15,601 bases of DNA, from contig CALGNW010000135.1 in assembly GCA_937958345.1 (NCBI GenBank), positions 1-15,601 of the forward strand, given 5' to 3'. A model generated the notes under the pieces. The model worked only from the letters and a program-made list of their open reading frames with translations, searched no databases and had not been told where the DNA came from. Position 1 is the stretch's first letter, and the number at the start of each line of letters is the position of its first letter. Positions 1 to 7,858 of the stretch are shown here, piece by piece. This DNA comes from an uncultured Neomegalonema sp. (GTDB lineage Bacteria; Pseudomonadota; Alphaproteobacteria; Rhodobacterales; Rhodobacteraceae). Both the position numbers and the translations under genes were made by a program.

Positions 1-2703
1 GAAATTATCCGCGCGGTGTACGATCAGAGTATTGGCCGTCGGAATATCAAGACCGGATTCGACGATCGTCGTTGCCAGCAGAATATCGAACTGACCGTCG
101 TAGAATTTATTCATCACATCATCGAGCGCACCGGGGGCCATCTGGCCGTGGGCAGTGGCGAATTTCAGTTCGGGTAGTTGCTCGCGCAGAAACTCTTCGA
201 TCTCGGGCAGGTCGGCAATGCGCGGCGCGACGTAGAACGACTGGCCACCGCGATAATGCTCGCGCAGCAAAGCCTCGCGGATCGTTACCGGATCAAACGG
301 CGCAACATAGGTGCGCACGGCGAGACGGTCGACAGGCGGCGTGCCGATCAGCGACAGCTCGCGCACGCCGGTCATACTTAGTTGCAATGTGCGCGGAATG
401 GGCGTCGCGGTCATGGTCAGAACATGCACATCGGACTTGAGCGATTTCAGGCGTTCCTTATGTGCAACGCCAAATCGTTGCTCCTCGTCAACGACAAGAA
501 GGCCGAGGCGGGCGAATTCTATGTTCTTTGCAAGTAACGCATGCGTCCCGACAACAATATCGACCGTCCCGTCAGCCATACCCTTTTTGGTTTCGCTCGC
601 CTCCTTGGTCGCGACAAACCGCGACAGCTGGCGAACCGTGACAGGCAGACCCTTGAAGCGTTCGGCAAATCCCTTGGCGTGCTGCCGTGCGAGCAGCGTT
701 GTCGGCGCGACGACCGCAACCTGAAAACCCGCGAGCGCGGCGACGAACGCCGCACGCAGCGCAACCTCGGTCTTGCCGAACCCGACATCCCCGACAACGA
801 GGCGGTCCATCGGATTGCCGCTGGCCATATCCTCGATCACGTCATCAATCGCGCCAAGCTGGTCCTCGGTTTCGGTATAGGGGAAACGCGCGCAGAATTC
901 GTCCCACGCGCCCTCGGGCGGGGTCATGCGGTCTGCGGTTCGGAGCATCCTTTCCGCCGCCACTTTGATCAGCCGCTCCGCCATATCGCGGATGCGGTTT
1001 TTCATCTTGGCCTTGCGGGCCTGCCATGCGCCGCCGCCCAACCGGTCAAGCGCGGTATGATCGTCGGCGCCGTAACGGGTCAGCAGCTCGATATTCTCGA
1101 CCGGCAGATAAAGCTTTGTCTGACCTGCATATTCCAGCGCGAGGCAATCATGCGGCGCGCCCAGCGCCTCGACCGTTTGCAGGCCGGTATAGCGCCCTAC
1201 TCCGTGCTCGACATGGACAACGAGATCGCCGGTCGCGAGGCCCGAGGCTTCGGTGAGGAAATTCTCGGCCTTTTTCGACTTGCGCGTCTGGCGAACAAGG
1301 CGGTCGCCCAGAATATCCTGTTCGGCAATGACGGCGATGTCGTCTGTCTCGAACCCCTGCTCCAACCGCCAGACCATCAGGCCGACCTGTTTGGCCGGGG
1401 CGTCGTCGAGGTCTTGCCAGCGCGCAATCTCTACCGGGTTTTTGATGCCGTGATCACTCAGCATCGTTTTCATGCGGTCGCGCGCACCCGCCGAGTAAGA
1501 CGCGAAGACGACGCGGCGTTTTTTCGACTGTAATGCTTTGACATGCGCGGCGACGGCATCGAACAGGTTGAGATCGGGGGTCTGGCGTTCCTGAGCGAAG
1601 CCCTTGCCCAGCTTGCCGCCCGCGTCGATGACGCCAGGACCGGAGCCGGTCGGCATGGGATTGAAGGCGCGGACGGGGCGGCCCGCGAACGCCTCGGCCC
1701 ATGCCTGCTCGGTCAGATAAAGCTGATCGTGGGGGATCGGTTTGTAAACCGGCGCGCCCATCGCGCCCTCGCTGGTCGCGGTCGCACGGGTCTCGTAATG
1801 GTCGGCCACCGTGGCGAGACGGGCGTCGTAGACCTCGGCGATCTGGCTGTCGAGCGAAACCGGGCGCGCGGGCAGATAGTCGAAAATTGTCTCTAACCGT
1901 TCGTAGAAGAGCGGGAGCCAATGCTCCATGCCCTGATGTTTGCGGCCCTCGGATACCGCCTCGTAAAGCGGGTCTTCGAGGCCGGCACTGCCGAAGAGAT
2001 CGCGGTACTTGGTGCGGAAGCGGTGAATGCTGTCATCATCGAGCGGCGCCTCGGAGACCGGCGCGAGGGCGATGCGGTCGACTTTGTTGGCGCTGCGCTG
2101 GCTGGCGGGGTCGAAACGCTTGATGCTTTCGATCACGTCACCGAAAAAATCGAGGCGTAGCGGTAACTTACGACCCGGCGGGAAGATGTCGATGATCCCG
2201 CCGCGCACGGCATAATCGCCCGGCTCAACGACGGTCGAGGCCCGCACATAGCCGTTGCGTGACAGATAGCGGGTCAGCTTGTCGGGGTCGATGCGGGTAT
2301 CGGCCTTGGCGGTAAAGCTGGCGTCTTTGATGGCCTGCGCCGGAGGAATGCGCTGGGTAACGGCGTTCAGCGTCGAGACGATCACCGACGGACGGTCCCA
2401 TCCGCGCGCCAGTGCCGCGAGCGTGGCCATTCTGGCGGCGGAAACCTCGGGGTTCGGAGAAACGCGGTCATACGGAAGGCAATCCCATGCGGGAAACCGC
2501 AAAACCGGTATGTCGGGCGCGAAAATCTTCAGCGAGTCGGCCATTGCCGTCATGCGCGAGTCGTCGCGCGCAACATGAAGCACAGGACAACCGGACCGCC
2601 GCACCAGATCGGCGAGCAGTTTTGCGTCAAAGCCCTCGGGCGCGCCGCCAACCCGCACAAGGCCGGGGTCGAGGGGCTTTGGTGTCGTTCGGTCTGCCGC
2701 CAT
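1..2703 (-). CDS. mfd: Transcription-repair coupling factor Mfd, 5' part (C-terminus cut by window edge)
   Basis: ATP-dependent DNA translocase that removes RNA polymerase stalled at lesions and recruits UvrA for nucleotide excision repair. About 901 codons are visible from the ATG at 2703-2701 (MAADRTTPKPLD), with no in-frame stop. Mfd is usually about 1,150 residues, so roughly 250 C-terminal residues are missing. The N-terminal UvrB-like part has LPYDRVSP near residue 80. The CarD/Tudor-like RNA-polymerase-interacting domain starts near residue 488 (GDLVVHVEHGVGRY). The RecG-like translocase follows: Walker A GDVGFGKTE near 637-645, Walker B DEEQRFG near 738, and motif III TATPIPRT near 763. 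The frame ends after IVESGLDIPTANTLIV HRADNF, just before the expected QLRGRVGR motif VI. It is transcribed divergently from the polysaccharide genes and is not functionally related to them. The identification is very secure; no frameshift was seen in the parts I translated. Confidence 0.97.
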   Translation of the reverse strand, partial: MAADRTTPKPLDPGLVRVGGAPEGFDAKLLADLVRRSGCPVLHVARDDSRMTAMADSLKIFAPDIPVLRFPAWDCLPYDRVSPNPEVSAARMATLAALARGWDRPSVIVSTLNAVTQRIPPAQAIKDASFTAKADTRIDPDKLTRYLSRNGYVRASTVVEPGDYAVRGGIIDIFPPGRKLPLRLDFFGDVIESIKRFDPASQRSANKVDRIALAPVSEAPLDDDSIHRFRTKYRDLFGSAGLEDPLYEAVSEGRKHQGMEHWLPLFYERLETIFDYLPARPVSLDSQIAEVYDARLATVADHYETRATATSEGAMGAPVYKPIPHDQLYLTEQAWAEAFAGRPVRAFNPMPTGSGPGVIDAGGKLGKGFAQERQTPDLNLFDAVAAHVKALQSKKRRVVFASYSAGARDRMKTMLSDHGIKNPVEIARWQDLDDAPAKQVGLMVWRLEQGFETDDIAVIAEQDILGDRLVRQTRKSKKAENFLTEASGLATGDLVVHVEHGVGRYTGLQTVEALGAPHDCLALEYAGQTKLYLPVENIELLTRYGADDHTALDRLGGGAWQARKAKMKNRIRDMAERLIKVAAERMLRTADRMTPPEGAWDEFCARFPYTETEDQLGAIDDVIEDMASGNPMDRLVVGDVGFGKTEVALRAAFVAALAGFQVAVVAPTTLLARQHAKGFAERFKGLPVTVRQLSRFVATKEASETKKGMADGTVDIVVGTHALLAKNIEFARLGLLVVDEEQRFGVAHKERLKSLKSDVHVLTMTATPIPRTLQLSMTGVRELSLIGTPPVDRLAVRTYVAPFDPVTIREALLREHYRGGQSFYVAPRIADLPEIEEFLREQLPELKFATAHGQMAPGALDDVMNKFYDGQFDILLATTIVESGLDIPTANTLIVHRADNF

Positions 2704-2929
2704 AAAGCGCGACCTAACGCGCCAGACGGGTGATGGCAAGGCGCGAGAAACAACCCCGGCGATGCAACAGTCCCGGATTGATATTTTTGTCCTGCCCCGC
2801 GTCCCTCTGTACCGATTCGGGTCGGAGCGTGCGCGGGGTCGTCATGGCGCAATCCATGGACGCTATCGCGTTTTGAAGTGCCGAAATGTCCGACAAGTTA
2901 ACCGCGAATTGATGCATTCACCCTTTGCA

Positions 2930-2966
2930 GGGGGCTTTGACACCCCCGTATTCCGGCATCGGGTAA
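2930..2966 (+). promoter_or_regulatory. Tentative promoter: TTGACA in the loop of a G5/C5 inverted repeat
   Basis: TTGACA, a perfect -35 hexamer, lies at 2937-2942. It sits in the 8-base loop between GGGGG (2930-2934) and CCCCC (2943-2947). The best -10 candidate at normal spacing, GGGTAA at 2961-2966 (18-base spacer), is poor. If real, the promoter would give a 5' leader of roughly 220 bases before the chain-length start codon. The hexamer alone could arise by chance, so this is a weak call. Confidence 0.25.
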
Positions 2967-3022
2967 ATCACGCGTTGTACATTTGGACGGGCCGCAACCG
3001 CGGAAATTCAGGCATTCCGGCA
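2950..3022. repeat. Pair of 9-base direct repeats (ATTCCGGCA), possible regulator sites
   Basis: ATTCCGGCA occurs at 2950-2958 and again at 3014-3022 in the divergent intergenic region. The starts are 64 bases apart, about six helical turns, which would put both copies on one DNA face. This spacing is compatible with a pair of operator sites, but two 9-mers within 500 bases is modest evidence. No regulator gene lies nearby. Confidence 0.25.
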
Positions 3023-3150
3023 ATTCAACGGTCAAACGCGCCACCTTGGCAAGCGATCTGCATAGGGGGCTGCAAATAAAAATAAGCGTTTGAAGCACCT
3101 TAACCGTTTTTCGAGGTGTTCCGAGTAGCTTGGGGCAGAATTCACAGATG

Positions 3151-3176
3151 AGCTGCGCGCGAGTATCCGCGCAGTT
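3151..3176 (+). promoter_or_regulatory. 5'-leader hairpin immediately upstream of the chain-length gene ribosome binding site
   Basis: CTGCGCG at 3153-3159 pairs perfectly with CGCGCAG at 3168-3174 across an 8-base loop. The stem extends by G3152-T3175 (wobble) and A3151-T3176, giving nine pairs. The Shine-Dalgarno GAGGAAG (3179-3185) begins three bases after the stem and ATG follows at 3190. The position suggests a role in mRNA stability or translation initiation of the first cistron. No T-tract follows, so it is not a terminator. Function is inferred. Confidence 0.5.
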
Positions 3177-3189
3177 GCGAGGAAGCCGT

Positions 3190-4959
3190 ATGGGTGACTT
3201 GAAGTTTCAGATCCAACACTACGCAACAGAAATGTGGCGTCGTAAGTGGAGTATCCTGTTGGTCGGCCTGCTCGTCGGCCTGATGGGGACCTATGTTGCG
3301 GCTACCCGGCCTGATGTATTTACGTCCCGTGCCGCCGTCGAGGTTGACGAGAACGCATTGCTGAATGCCGTTCTGCCGCGCGGTGCGCCGCGCTCGAATA
3401 CCGAAGCCGAGATCGATTCGGTCCGGCGCGGTATCTATGCGCGACCGAACCTCGAGCAGATTATCTATGACACCGATCTGAACCTGACCCTGAATGACCG
3501 TCGCGGCATGGAAGCGATGGTCGAGAACCTCGAAAAAAAGCTCGAGCTGAAGCGTCAGGGAAGCAACTATTACGTCATCGAATACACGCACAACGATCCG
3601 GTTGTTGCGCGCGATGTGACCCAAGCCGCGCTGGACATCTTTCTTGAGCGCAGCATCGAGGACACCAGCAGCGGTCAGGGCAGCGACAAAGAAGAAGCGC
3701 GCACCTTCCTGCAAAACAAGCTGGATGAAGCGAACGGCAAGCTGGAAGAAACCCAAGCCAAGATTGCCGAATATCAGCGCGTCAACGGCGACGCGATCCG
3801 CGGCACGAACGCGATGCAGAACCAGCTGCGCGGTCTGGAAACCCAGCTGAGCACCCTGCGCAGCGACCTGATGCTGTATCAGGGCGAGTTGTCGAATCTG
3901 CAATCGCGCCTTGCTTCGACACCGCCGGAAATCATTACGCGCTATGAACAGCCGCCGCAGCAGATCCGCCAGCAAACGCCGCCGCCAATCCGCCCGAACG
4001 TCGTTGTTCCCCAAAACGGACCAACGCCCGAGCAGACCCGCGCCGACGGTTTTCAGCGTCAGCTCGGCCAACTGCAAAGCGAACTGGCAAGCATGCTGGA
4101 GCGTCTGACGCCGCAGCACCCGGACGTCGTGACGATGCAAAACCGTCTGAACGCGGCGCAGGGTGATTATGCGCAGCTTCAAGCCGCCGCGCAGGCCGCG
4201 AATGCACGCCAGCAGGGGGAAGTAAACCGCGCCAACCAGCTTTTGACCGATTACGAAAACAACTTCCGTCAATGGCAGATCCAGAATTCGCAGCCGATTG
4301 CGCAGCTGCCGCAGCGCCCTGTTTATGGTCCGAACCCTGCCATCACCGAAATTCGTTCGCAGGCAAACAACCGCATTGCCCGGATTAACGTGGTCGACAG
4401 CCAGATCGCCGAACTGAATGCCGAAATCCGTAAAGTTCGCGACGTTATGACCAAACAACCGGAAATCGTTCAGCGTTTTTCGAGAATGAGCACGGCTGAG
4501 ACAAAACTGCTGAATGAAGTGTCGGCGCTGGAAAACCAGCTGGCTGTTATTCAGCCGTCGATCATCCAGACCGTCCGCATGAAGGTTATCGAGCCGCCGC
4601 TTGCGCCGGTGACACCAGCCGGACCGAACCGCCTGCTGCTGTTTATGGGGGCGTTCCTGCTGGCCGGGGGGTCGGGCATGGGCCTCGCGTTTATGCGGGT
4701 GCAGCTGGCCGACAATATCCCGACGATCAAACACCTGAAGAACAACTTCGACCTGCCGATCCTCGGCGGCGTATCGAAAATGGAATCGCAGTCGGATACT
4801 GCGCGCAATGCTGTGGGGAACCTTGTCTTCCTTGCAAGTGTCGCAGCCTTAATCGCGATCTTCGGGTACGTGACCTACCGCTATCACTTCGAGCTTTGGC
4901 GTCCCGACTTTGCGGGCCTGCTTAGTAAGTTCGGGATCGGACCTGCGGCGCGCGGTTGA
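3190..4959 (+). CDS. XrtA-system polysaccharide chain-length determinant (Wzz/GumC family)
   Basis: Inner-membrane polysaccharide co-polymerase of 589 residues that should set the length of the exported polymer and couple synthesis to export. The first transmembrane helix spans about residues 20-38 after the basic WRRKW. Long periplasmic coiled coils follow (about 175-244 and 290-345), interrupted by a Pro/Gln-rich stretch at about 245-285 and including the family-like TPQHPDV segment. The Wzz-type proline motif PPLAPVTPAGP is near 469-479. A second helix lies at about 482-502, a short cytoplasmic loop contains LPILGGVSK, and a third helix lies at about 544-566. The start is the ATG at 3190 because GAGGAAG precedes it by four bases; an in-frame TTG at 3130 would add 20 residues with no binding site. 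There is no fused kinase domain; the kinase is the next gene. It matches the TIGR03007-type family as I know it. Confidence 0.9.
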   Translation: MGDLKFQIQHYATEMWRRKWSILLVGLLVGLMGTYVAATRPDVFTSRAAVEVDENALLNAVLPRGAPRSNTEAEIDSVRRGIYARPNLEQIIYDTDLNLTLNDRRGMEAMVENLEKKLELKRQGSNYYVIEYTHNDPVVARDVTQAALDIFLERSIEDTSSGQGSDKEEARTFLQNKLDEANGKLEETQAKIAEYQRVNGDAIRGTNAMQNQLRGLETQLSTLRSDLMLYQGELSNLQSRLASTPPEIITRYEQPPQQIRQQTPPPIRPNVVVPQNGPTPEQTRADGFQRQLGQLQSELASMLERLTPQHPDVVTMQNRLNAAQGDYAQLQAAAQAANARQQGEVNRANQLLTDYENNFRQWQIQNSQPIAQLPQRPVYGPNPAITEIRSQANNRIARINVVDSQIAELNAEIRKVRDVMTKQPEIVQRFSRMSTAETKLLNEVSALENQLAVIQPSIIQTVRMKVIEPPLAPVTPAGPNRLLLFMGAFLLAGGSGMGLAFMRVQLADNIPTIKHLKNNFDLPILGGVSKMESQSDTARNAVGNLVFLASVAALIAIFGYVTYRYHFELWRPDFAGLLSKFGIGPAARG

Positions 4960-4968
4960 TAAACCGCG
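4951..4968 (+). promoter_or_regulatory. Hairpin overlapping the stop codon of the chain-length gene
   Basis: CGCGGTT (4951-4957) pairs with AACCGCG (4962-4968) across a GATA loop. The first base of the TGA stop is in the stem and the other two are in the loop. It is followed after a few bases by a run of A residues (4976-4982), not T, so it is not a plus-strand terminator. It may protect the upstream message's 3' end or limit translation into the next cistron. The role is inferred. Confidence 0.4.
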
Positions 4969-4984
4969 GCATCGGAAAAAAAGT

Positions 4985-5025
4985 CCCCGGAATGCACCGG
5001 CGCATCGCTGCGCACGCATCCGGGG
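4985..5025. terminator. Compound intercistronic hairpin, possible attenuator (terminator-like on the minus strand)
   Basis: CCCCGGA (4985-4991) pairs with TCCGGGG (5019-5025). The stem continues past a bulged A with TGC/GCA (4993-4995 with 5016-5018), and an inner hairpin GCGCA-TCGC-TGCGC occupies 5000-5013. On the plus strand only a short GTTTT follows (5030-5034), so termination would be partial at most. On the minus strand the stem is followed by seven T residues (complement of 4976-4982), the look of an intrinsic terminator, though no minus-strand gene is near. It sits in the only sizeable gap (93 bases) between the chain-length gene and its kinase, so it could lower kinase expression relative to its partner. 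Confidence 0.45.
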
Positions 5026-5052
5026 CAACCGTTTTGAACTGGAGAGCCTTCG

Positions 5053-6093
5053 ATGAGCTTGATTGACCGCGTCGCTTCATCCCATGGGAAAAGACCAAGT
5101 CCCCAACAATCGATGATCCGCAAGCACGAGGCGCAGGCTGTGCCGGATGTTGATGTCGATGTGTGGGAAGACGAATACGCAAATGACTGGGAAGTTGCGG
5201 CAAGATCGCCCGCGCCGAAAGGACCGGATCTGGTTGACGGCCAGTCCGCCGTGATGTCTCAGGTGATGGCAAAGGCCGCCGCGCCTGTGCCTTCGCGTCG
5301 CGGCAAGTCGCGCAGTGCCAAACTGCCCGCCACGCAAAGCCGTGAATTTCAGATCGACTTTGAGCGCCTGAAGCAGTTCGGGTTTATCTCGCCCGATGGC
5401 CGCCGCTCGCGCGTGTCGGAGGAGTTCCGTCTGATCAAGCGCCGCCTGATGCAGCGTATGAGCCTGACCGCCCGCAACCGCAAAAAGCAGCGCGGTCGCG
5501 AACACGTTATTCTGGTGACGAGCGCCCGCCCGTCCGAAGGCAAAAGCTTTATCGCCGTGAACCTCGCCCTGTCGATCGTGCTGGACGAGGGTTTCAATGT
5601 GATGCTGGTCGATGCCGATGTGGCGCGCCCGTCGATCTCGAACATCTTCGGTCTTCGCAATGACCTGCCCGGTCTGACCGATTTGCTGTTGGGGCATGAG
5701 GGGCGTCTTTCAGACGTGCTGTTGCGTGAAACCAACCATCCGTTGAGCGTGCTTGCAGCGGGCGGCGCAGTGGATTCGGCCACCGACCTGTTCGGCGGCG
5801 ATGACATGCGCCAGCTGGTAACCGATATTGCGTCGCGCTATACTGACCGGATCATCATTTTTGATGCGCCGCCTTTGCTTGCCTCCACCGAACCCGTCGC
5901 CCTTGCAGAACACGCAGGGCAAACCGTCTTAGTCGTTGATGCGGAAAGAACTTCGCGCGCGGCCATCGATTCGGCATTGGATTTGCTTGAGACAGACCAG
6001 AACGTCAACCTGGTGCTTAACAAGACAACCGTCCAGAATCGCACCGAGCAGTTTGGAAGTTATTATGAAGCCTACAACCAAGCATCCACGTAA
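5053..6093 (+). CDS. XrtA-associated tyrosine autokinase (BY-kinase, CpsD/CapB-like)
   Basis: Cytoplasmic bacterial tyrosine kinase, 346 residues, expected to act with the chain-length protein and to control polymer synthesis through autophosphorylation. After a variable, charged N-terminal ~100 residues comes the P-loop segment TSARPSEGKS (156-165), where the usual leading Gly of Walker A is replaced. Walker A' VMLVDAD is at 183-189 and Walker B IIIFDAPP at 267-274. The C-terminal tyrosine cluster is short: Tyr337, Tyr338 and Tyr341 in GSYYEAYNQ. GGAGAG at 5041-5046 precedes the ATG by six bases. The end overlaps the next gene by 29 bases, implying translational coupling. MinD/ParA-type ATPases share the fold, but the P-loop context, tyrosine tail and neighbours favour the TIGR03018-type kinase. 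Confidence 0.9.
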   Translation: MSLIDRVASSHGKRPSPQQSMIRKHEAQAVPDVDVDVWEDEYANDWEVAARSPAPKGPDLVDGQSAVMSQVMAKAAAPVPSRRGKSRSAKLPATQSREFQIDFERLKQFGFISPDGRRSRVSEEFRLIKRRLMQRMSLTARNRKKQRGREHVILVTSARPSEGKSFIAVNLALSIVLDEGFNVMLVDADVARPSISNIFGLRNDLPGLTDLLLGHEGRLSDVLLRETNHPLSVLAAGGAVDSATDLFGGDDMRQLVTDIASRYTDRIIIFDAPPLLASTEPVALAEHAGQTVLVVDAERTSRAAIDSALDLLETDQNVNLVLNKTTVQNRTEQFGSYYEAYNQAST

Positions 6094-7819
6094 GGCCTTT
6101 GCAACGAAAGCGCGGCTGGGCCTTTTGGCTGCGGTTAGCGGGTTCGCTCTTACCGGCGCCGTAACGGGTCTTTCCGCACAATCCATCGGCGATACCGCCT
6201 CTAGCGGGGGGTATGGCACTGCCGGTATCCCAATCGGGGACGACGTCTATGGCGCGGCAGCAGATGGCCTTCAGCCGATTGGTGTCGGTCCCGCAGCGCG
6301 CCCGAGCGGTGTTCAGGCCGTTGCCAAGTCGGGCACGCCCGAGCTGCGCACGCCGACGCGCCGTGGCCGCTGGACGACGTCTGTGACGCCGTTTGCGGAA
6401 GCGACTGTTACATATTCGGACAATATCAACCTGGACCGCGCAGGTCAGGAGCAGGACGAGACGATTCTGACCGCAACCGCCGGTGTAACGCTGGCAGCAC
6501 GGAACGAACGCCTTGCAGGTCAGCTTGCCTATACCGCGAGCTATGACACGTTCCTGAACGAAACCAACGAAGACGGTTTCCGCCACAACCTGAATACGCG
6601 CTGGTCGGCGGCAGTTGTCCCGAACCTGTTCTATATTGACGCAGAGGGCGGCGTTTCCGAGACATATAACACGAGCGACCGTTTCTCGGGCAACGCGCTG
6701 GCGAATGCCGACGACCGCTCGCGGGCGTTCTATGGTCTCATCAGTCCTTCGCTGCGCAAGAATATCGGCGGCTGGGCTGATACCGAAATCCGCTATACGT
6801 TGCGCGGTGAAGCGTTTGACGACGATCAGGACGGCGGTTACTCGCAACAGCTTTCGGCTGGTATCACCGGTGATCCGCGCAGATTCCGCCGCTTTGGCTG
6901 GCAGGCTGCGACCGAGTACGAAGTCTATACGCCGGAAGATGAAACGACGGGCGAAGATCTGCAACGCTGGACCAGTTACGCCAGCGTCGATGTTCCCGTG
7001 TCGAACACCTTCGCCGTGACCGGTACGCTTGGTTACGATCACTTCTCGGAAGATATTGCCGATAGCGATGTCTCGGGTGTGTTTGCCAATGCCGGTGTCC
7101 GCTGGCAGCCGAACACGCGCTTTGCGGCCCGTGCCTTCGGCGGGTGGCGTTATGACGGCGTCGACTTTGGTGCAGAAGCCAACTATGCGCTGCGCAACAA
7201 CCTCGTCGCCGGTCTTCAGGCCCGTCGCGGTGTGCAGTTCAGCAACTTTGCAGTCGACTCGGCGTCGCCGATCTCGGCAGTGGATAACAGTGGCCGTGCC
7301 GCGTTCATCGCCGCCGATGGCGGAACCACGACGAACATCAACGACGCGCTGGCGATTGACAACCAGACCGCTCAGACCGGGCGCTTTGGCGATATCAACC
7401 GCACCGATCAGGATGACGACGCCGTTGTCGATACCCTGCAAGCCTATGTCTCCGGCCAGACCGGCAAGACATCGTGGAACGCCAACGTTCAGGCAGCGAA
7501 CTATGACTATGGTTCATCGCTTGGCGCGGACGAGCTGATCCTCGCGGCGAATGCGGATGTTTCGCGTAAGCTGACCTCGCGTCTTGCAGCGTCTGCAGGC
7601 GTCGGCTTTACGTCGGTACAGTATGAAGATCCGGCCCCGGGAACCACTCTGATCCAGAGCGATTACGAAACTTTATCGCTCGGATTGGGATTAGAGTACC
7701 AGCTTACGGAAATTGTAAACGTTTTTGGGCGATACACATATACGAAGCGATTCGCAGACCTGCCTGATGACGAGTTCACCGAGAACGCAGGCGTCGTCGG
7801 CGTAAGAGCGAGTTTCTAA
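6065..7819 (+). CDS. PEP-CTERM/XrtA-associated outer-membrane beta-barrel protein
   Basis: Predicted outer-membrane beta-barrel of 584 residues, resembling the TIGR03016-type and beta-barrel porin-2 proteins of exosortase loci; it probably helps polymer pass the outer membrane. It has a basic N-terminus, a hydrophobic core and a likely signal-peptidase site after GLSA (residue 38). From about residue 105 it shows alternating polar/aromatic strands (for example VTYSDNINL) typical of barrels, and it ends in VGVRASF with the terminal Phe common in Gram-negative barrels. An Asp-rich stretch DQDDDAVVD lies near residues 448-456. The ATG at 6065 is chosen because GGAAG (6055-6059) precedes it by five bases and the signal peptide begins there; a longer in-frame start at 5936 would bury the signal peptide. 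It overlaps the kinase by 29 bases. Barrel nature is secure; exact role is inferred. Confidence 0.85.
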   Translation: MKPTTKHPRKAFATKARLGLLAAVSGFALTGAVTGLSAQSIGDTASSGGYGTAGIPIGDDVYGAAADGLQPIGVGPAARPSGVQAVAKSGTPELRTPTRRGRWTTSVTPFAEATVTYSDNINLDRAGQEQDETILTATAGVTLAARNERLAGQLAYTASYDTFLNETNEDGFRHNLNTRWSAAVVPNLFYIDAEGGVSETYNTSDRFSGNALANADDRSRAFYGLISPSLRKNIGGWADTEIRYTLRGEAFDDDQDGGYSQQLSAGITGDPRRFRRFGWQAATEYEVYTPEDETTGEDLQRWTSYASVDVPVSNTFAVTGTLGYDHFSEDIADSDVSGVFANAGVRWQPNTRFAARAFGGWRYDGVDFGAEANYALRNNLVAGLQARRGVQFSNFAVDSASPISAVDNSGRAAFIAADGGTTTNINDALAIDNQTAQTGRFGDINRTDQDDDAVVDTLQAYVSGQTGKTSWNANVQAANYDYGSSLGADELILAANADVSRKLTSRLAASAGVGFTSVQYEDPAPGTTLIQSDYETLSLGLGLEYQLTEIVNVFGRYTYTKRFADLPDDEFTENAGVVGVRASF

Positions 7820-7823
7820 GAAG

Positions 7824-7840
7824 CGCCTCAAGAAGAGGCG
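7824..7840 (+). promoter_or_regulatory. Intercistronic hairpin upstream of the ATPase gene
   Basis: CGCCTC (7824-7829) and GAGGCG (7835-7840) form a perfect six-pair stem with an AAGAA loop, five bases after the barrel gene's stop codon and ten before the ATPase ribosome binding site (AGGTGA, 7850-7855). No T-tract follows, so it is not a terminator. It may stabilise the upstream message or tune ATPase translation. Confidence 0.4.
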
Positions 7841-7858
7841 AAGCCCGACAGGTGACTG

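Larger units (their letters stand above)
2704..3189. other. Divergent intergenic region between mfd and the polysaccharide cluster
   Basis: This 486-base stretch has no convincing gene. Short open frames at 2762-3079 (+), 2714-2917 (-) and 2898-3098 (-) lack a recognisable domain or a good ribosome binding site. It must hold the promoters for mfd (leftward) and for the chain-length gene (rightward). Visible structure includes a G5/C5 inverted repeat around a TTGACA hexamer (2930-2947), two copies of ATTCCGGCA (2950-2958 and 3014-3022), an A-rich stretch at 3074-3084, and a strong hairpin directly upstream of the chain-length ribosome binding site. No promoter with two good hexamers could be assigned by eye. 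Confidence 0.75.

Noticed and set aside
541..1533. 330-codon open frame on the plus strand
   Set aside because: It is antisense to mfd, whose minus-strand frame gives clear Mfd motifs; the plus-strand translation shows no recognisable domain.
2762..3079. 105-codon open frame in the divergent intergenic region
   Set aside because: No ribosome binding site, no domain, and composition like translated noncoding DNA.
3142..4734. 530-codon open frame on the minus strand
   Set aside because: It mirrors the chain-length gene, where the plus frame shows transmembrane helices, coiled coils and a Wzz proline motif.
6017..7441. 474-codon open frame on the minus strand
   Set aside because: Antisense shadow of the beta-barrel gene, no signal or motif; long antisense frames are common in GC-rich coding DNA.
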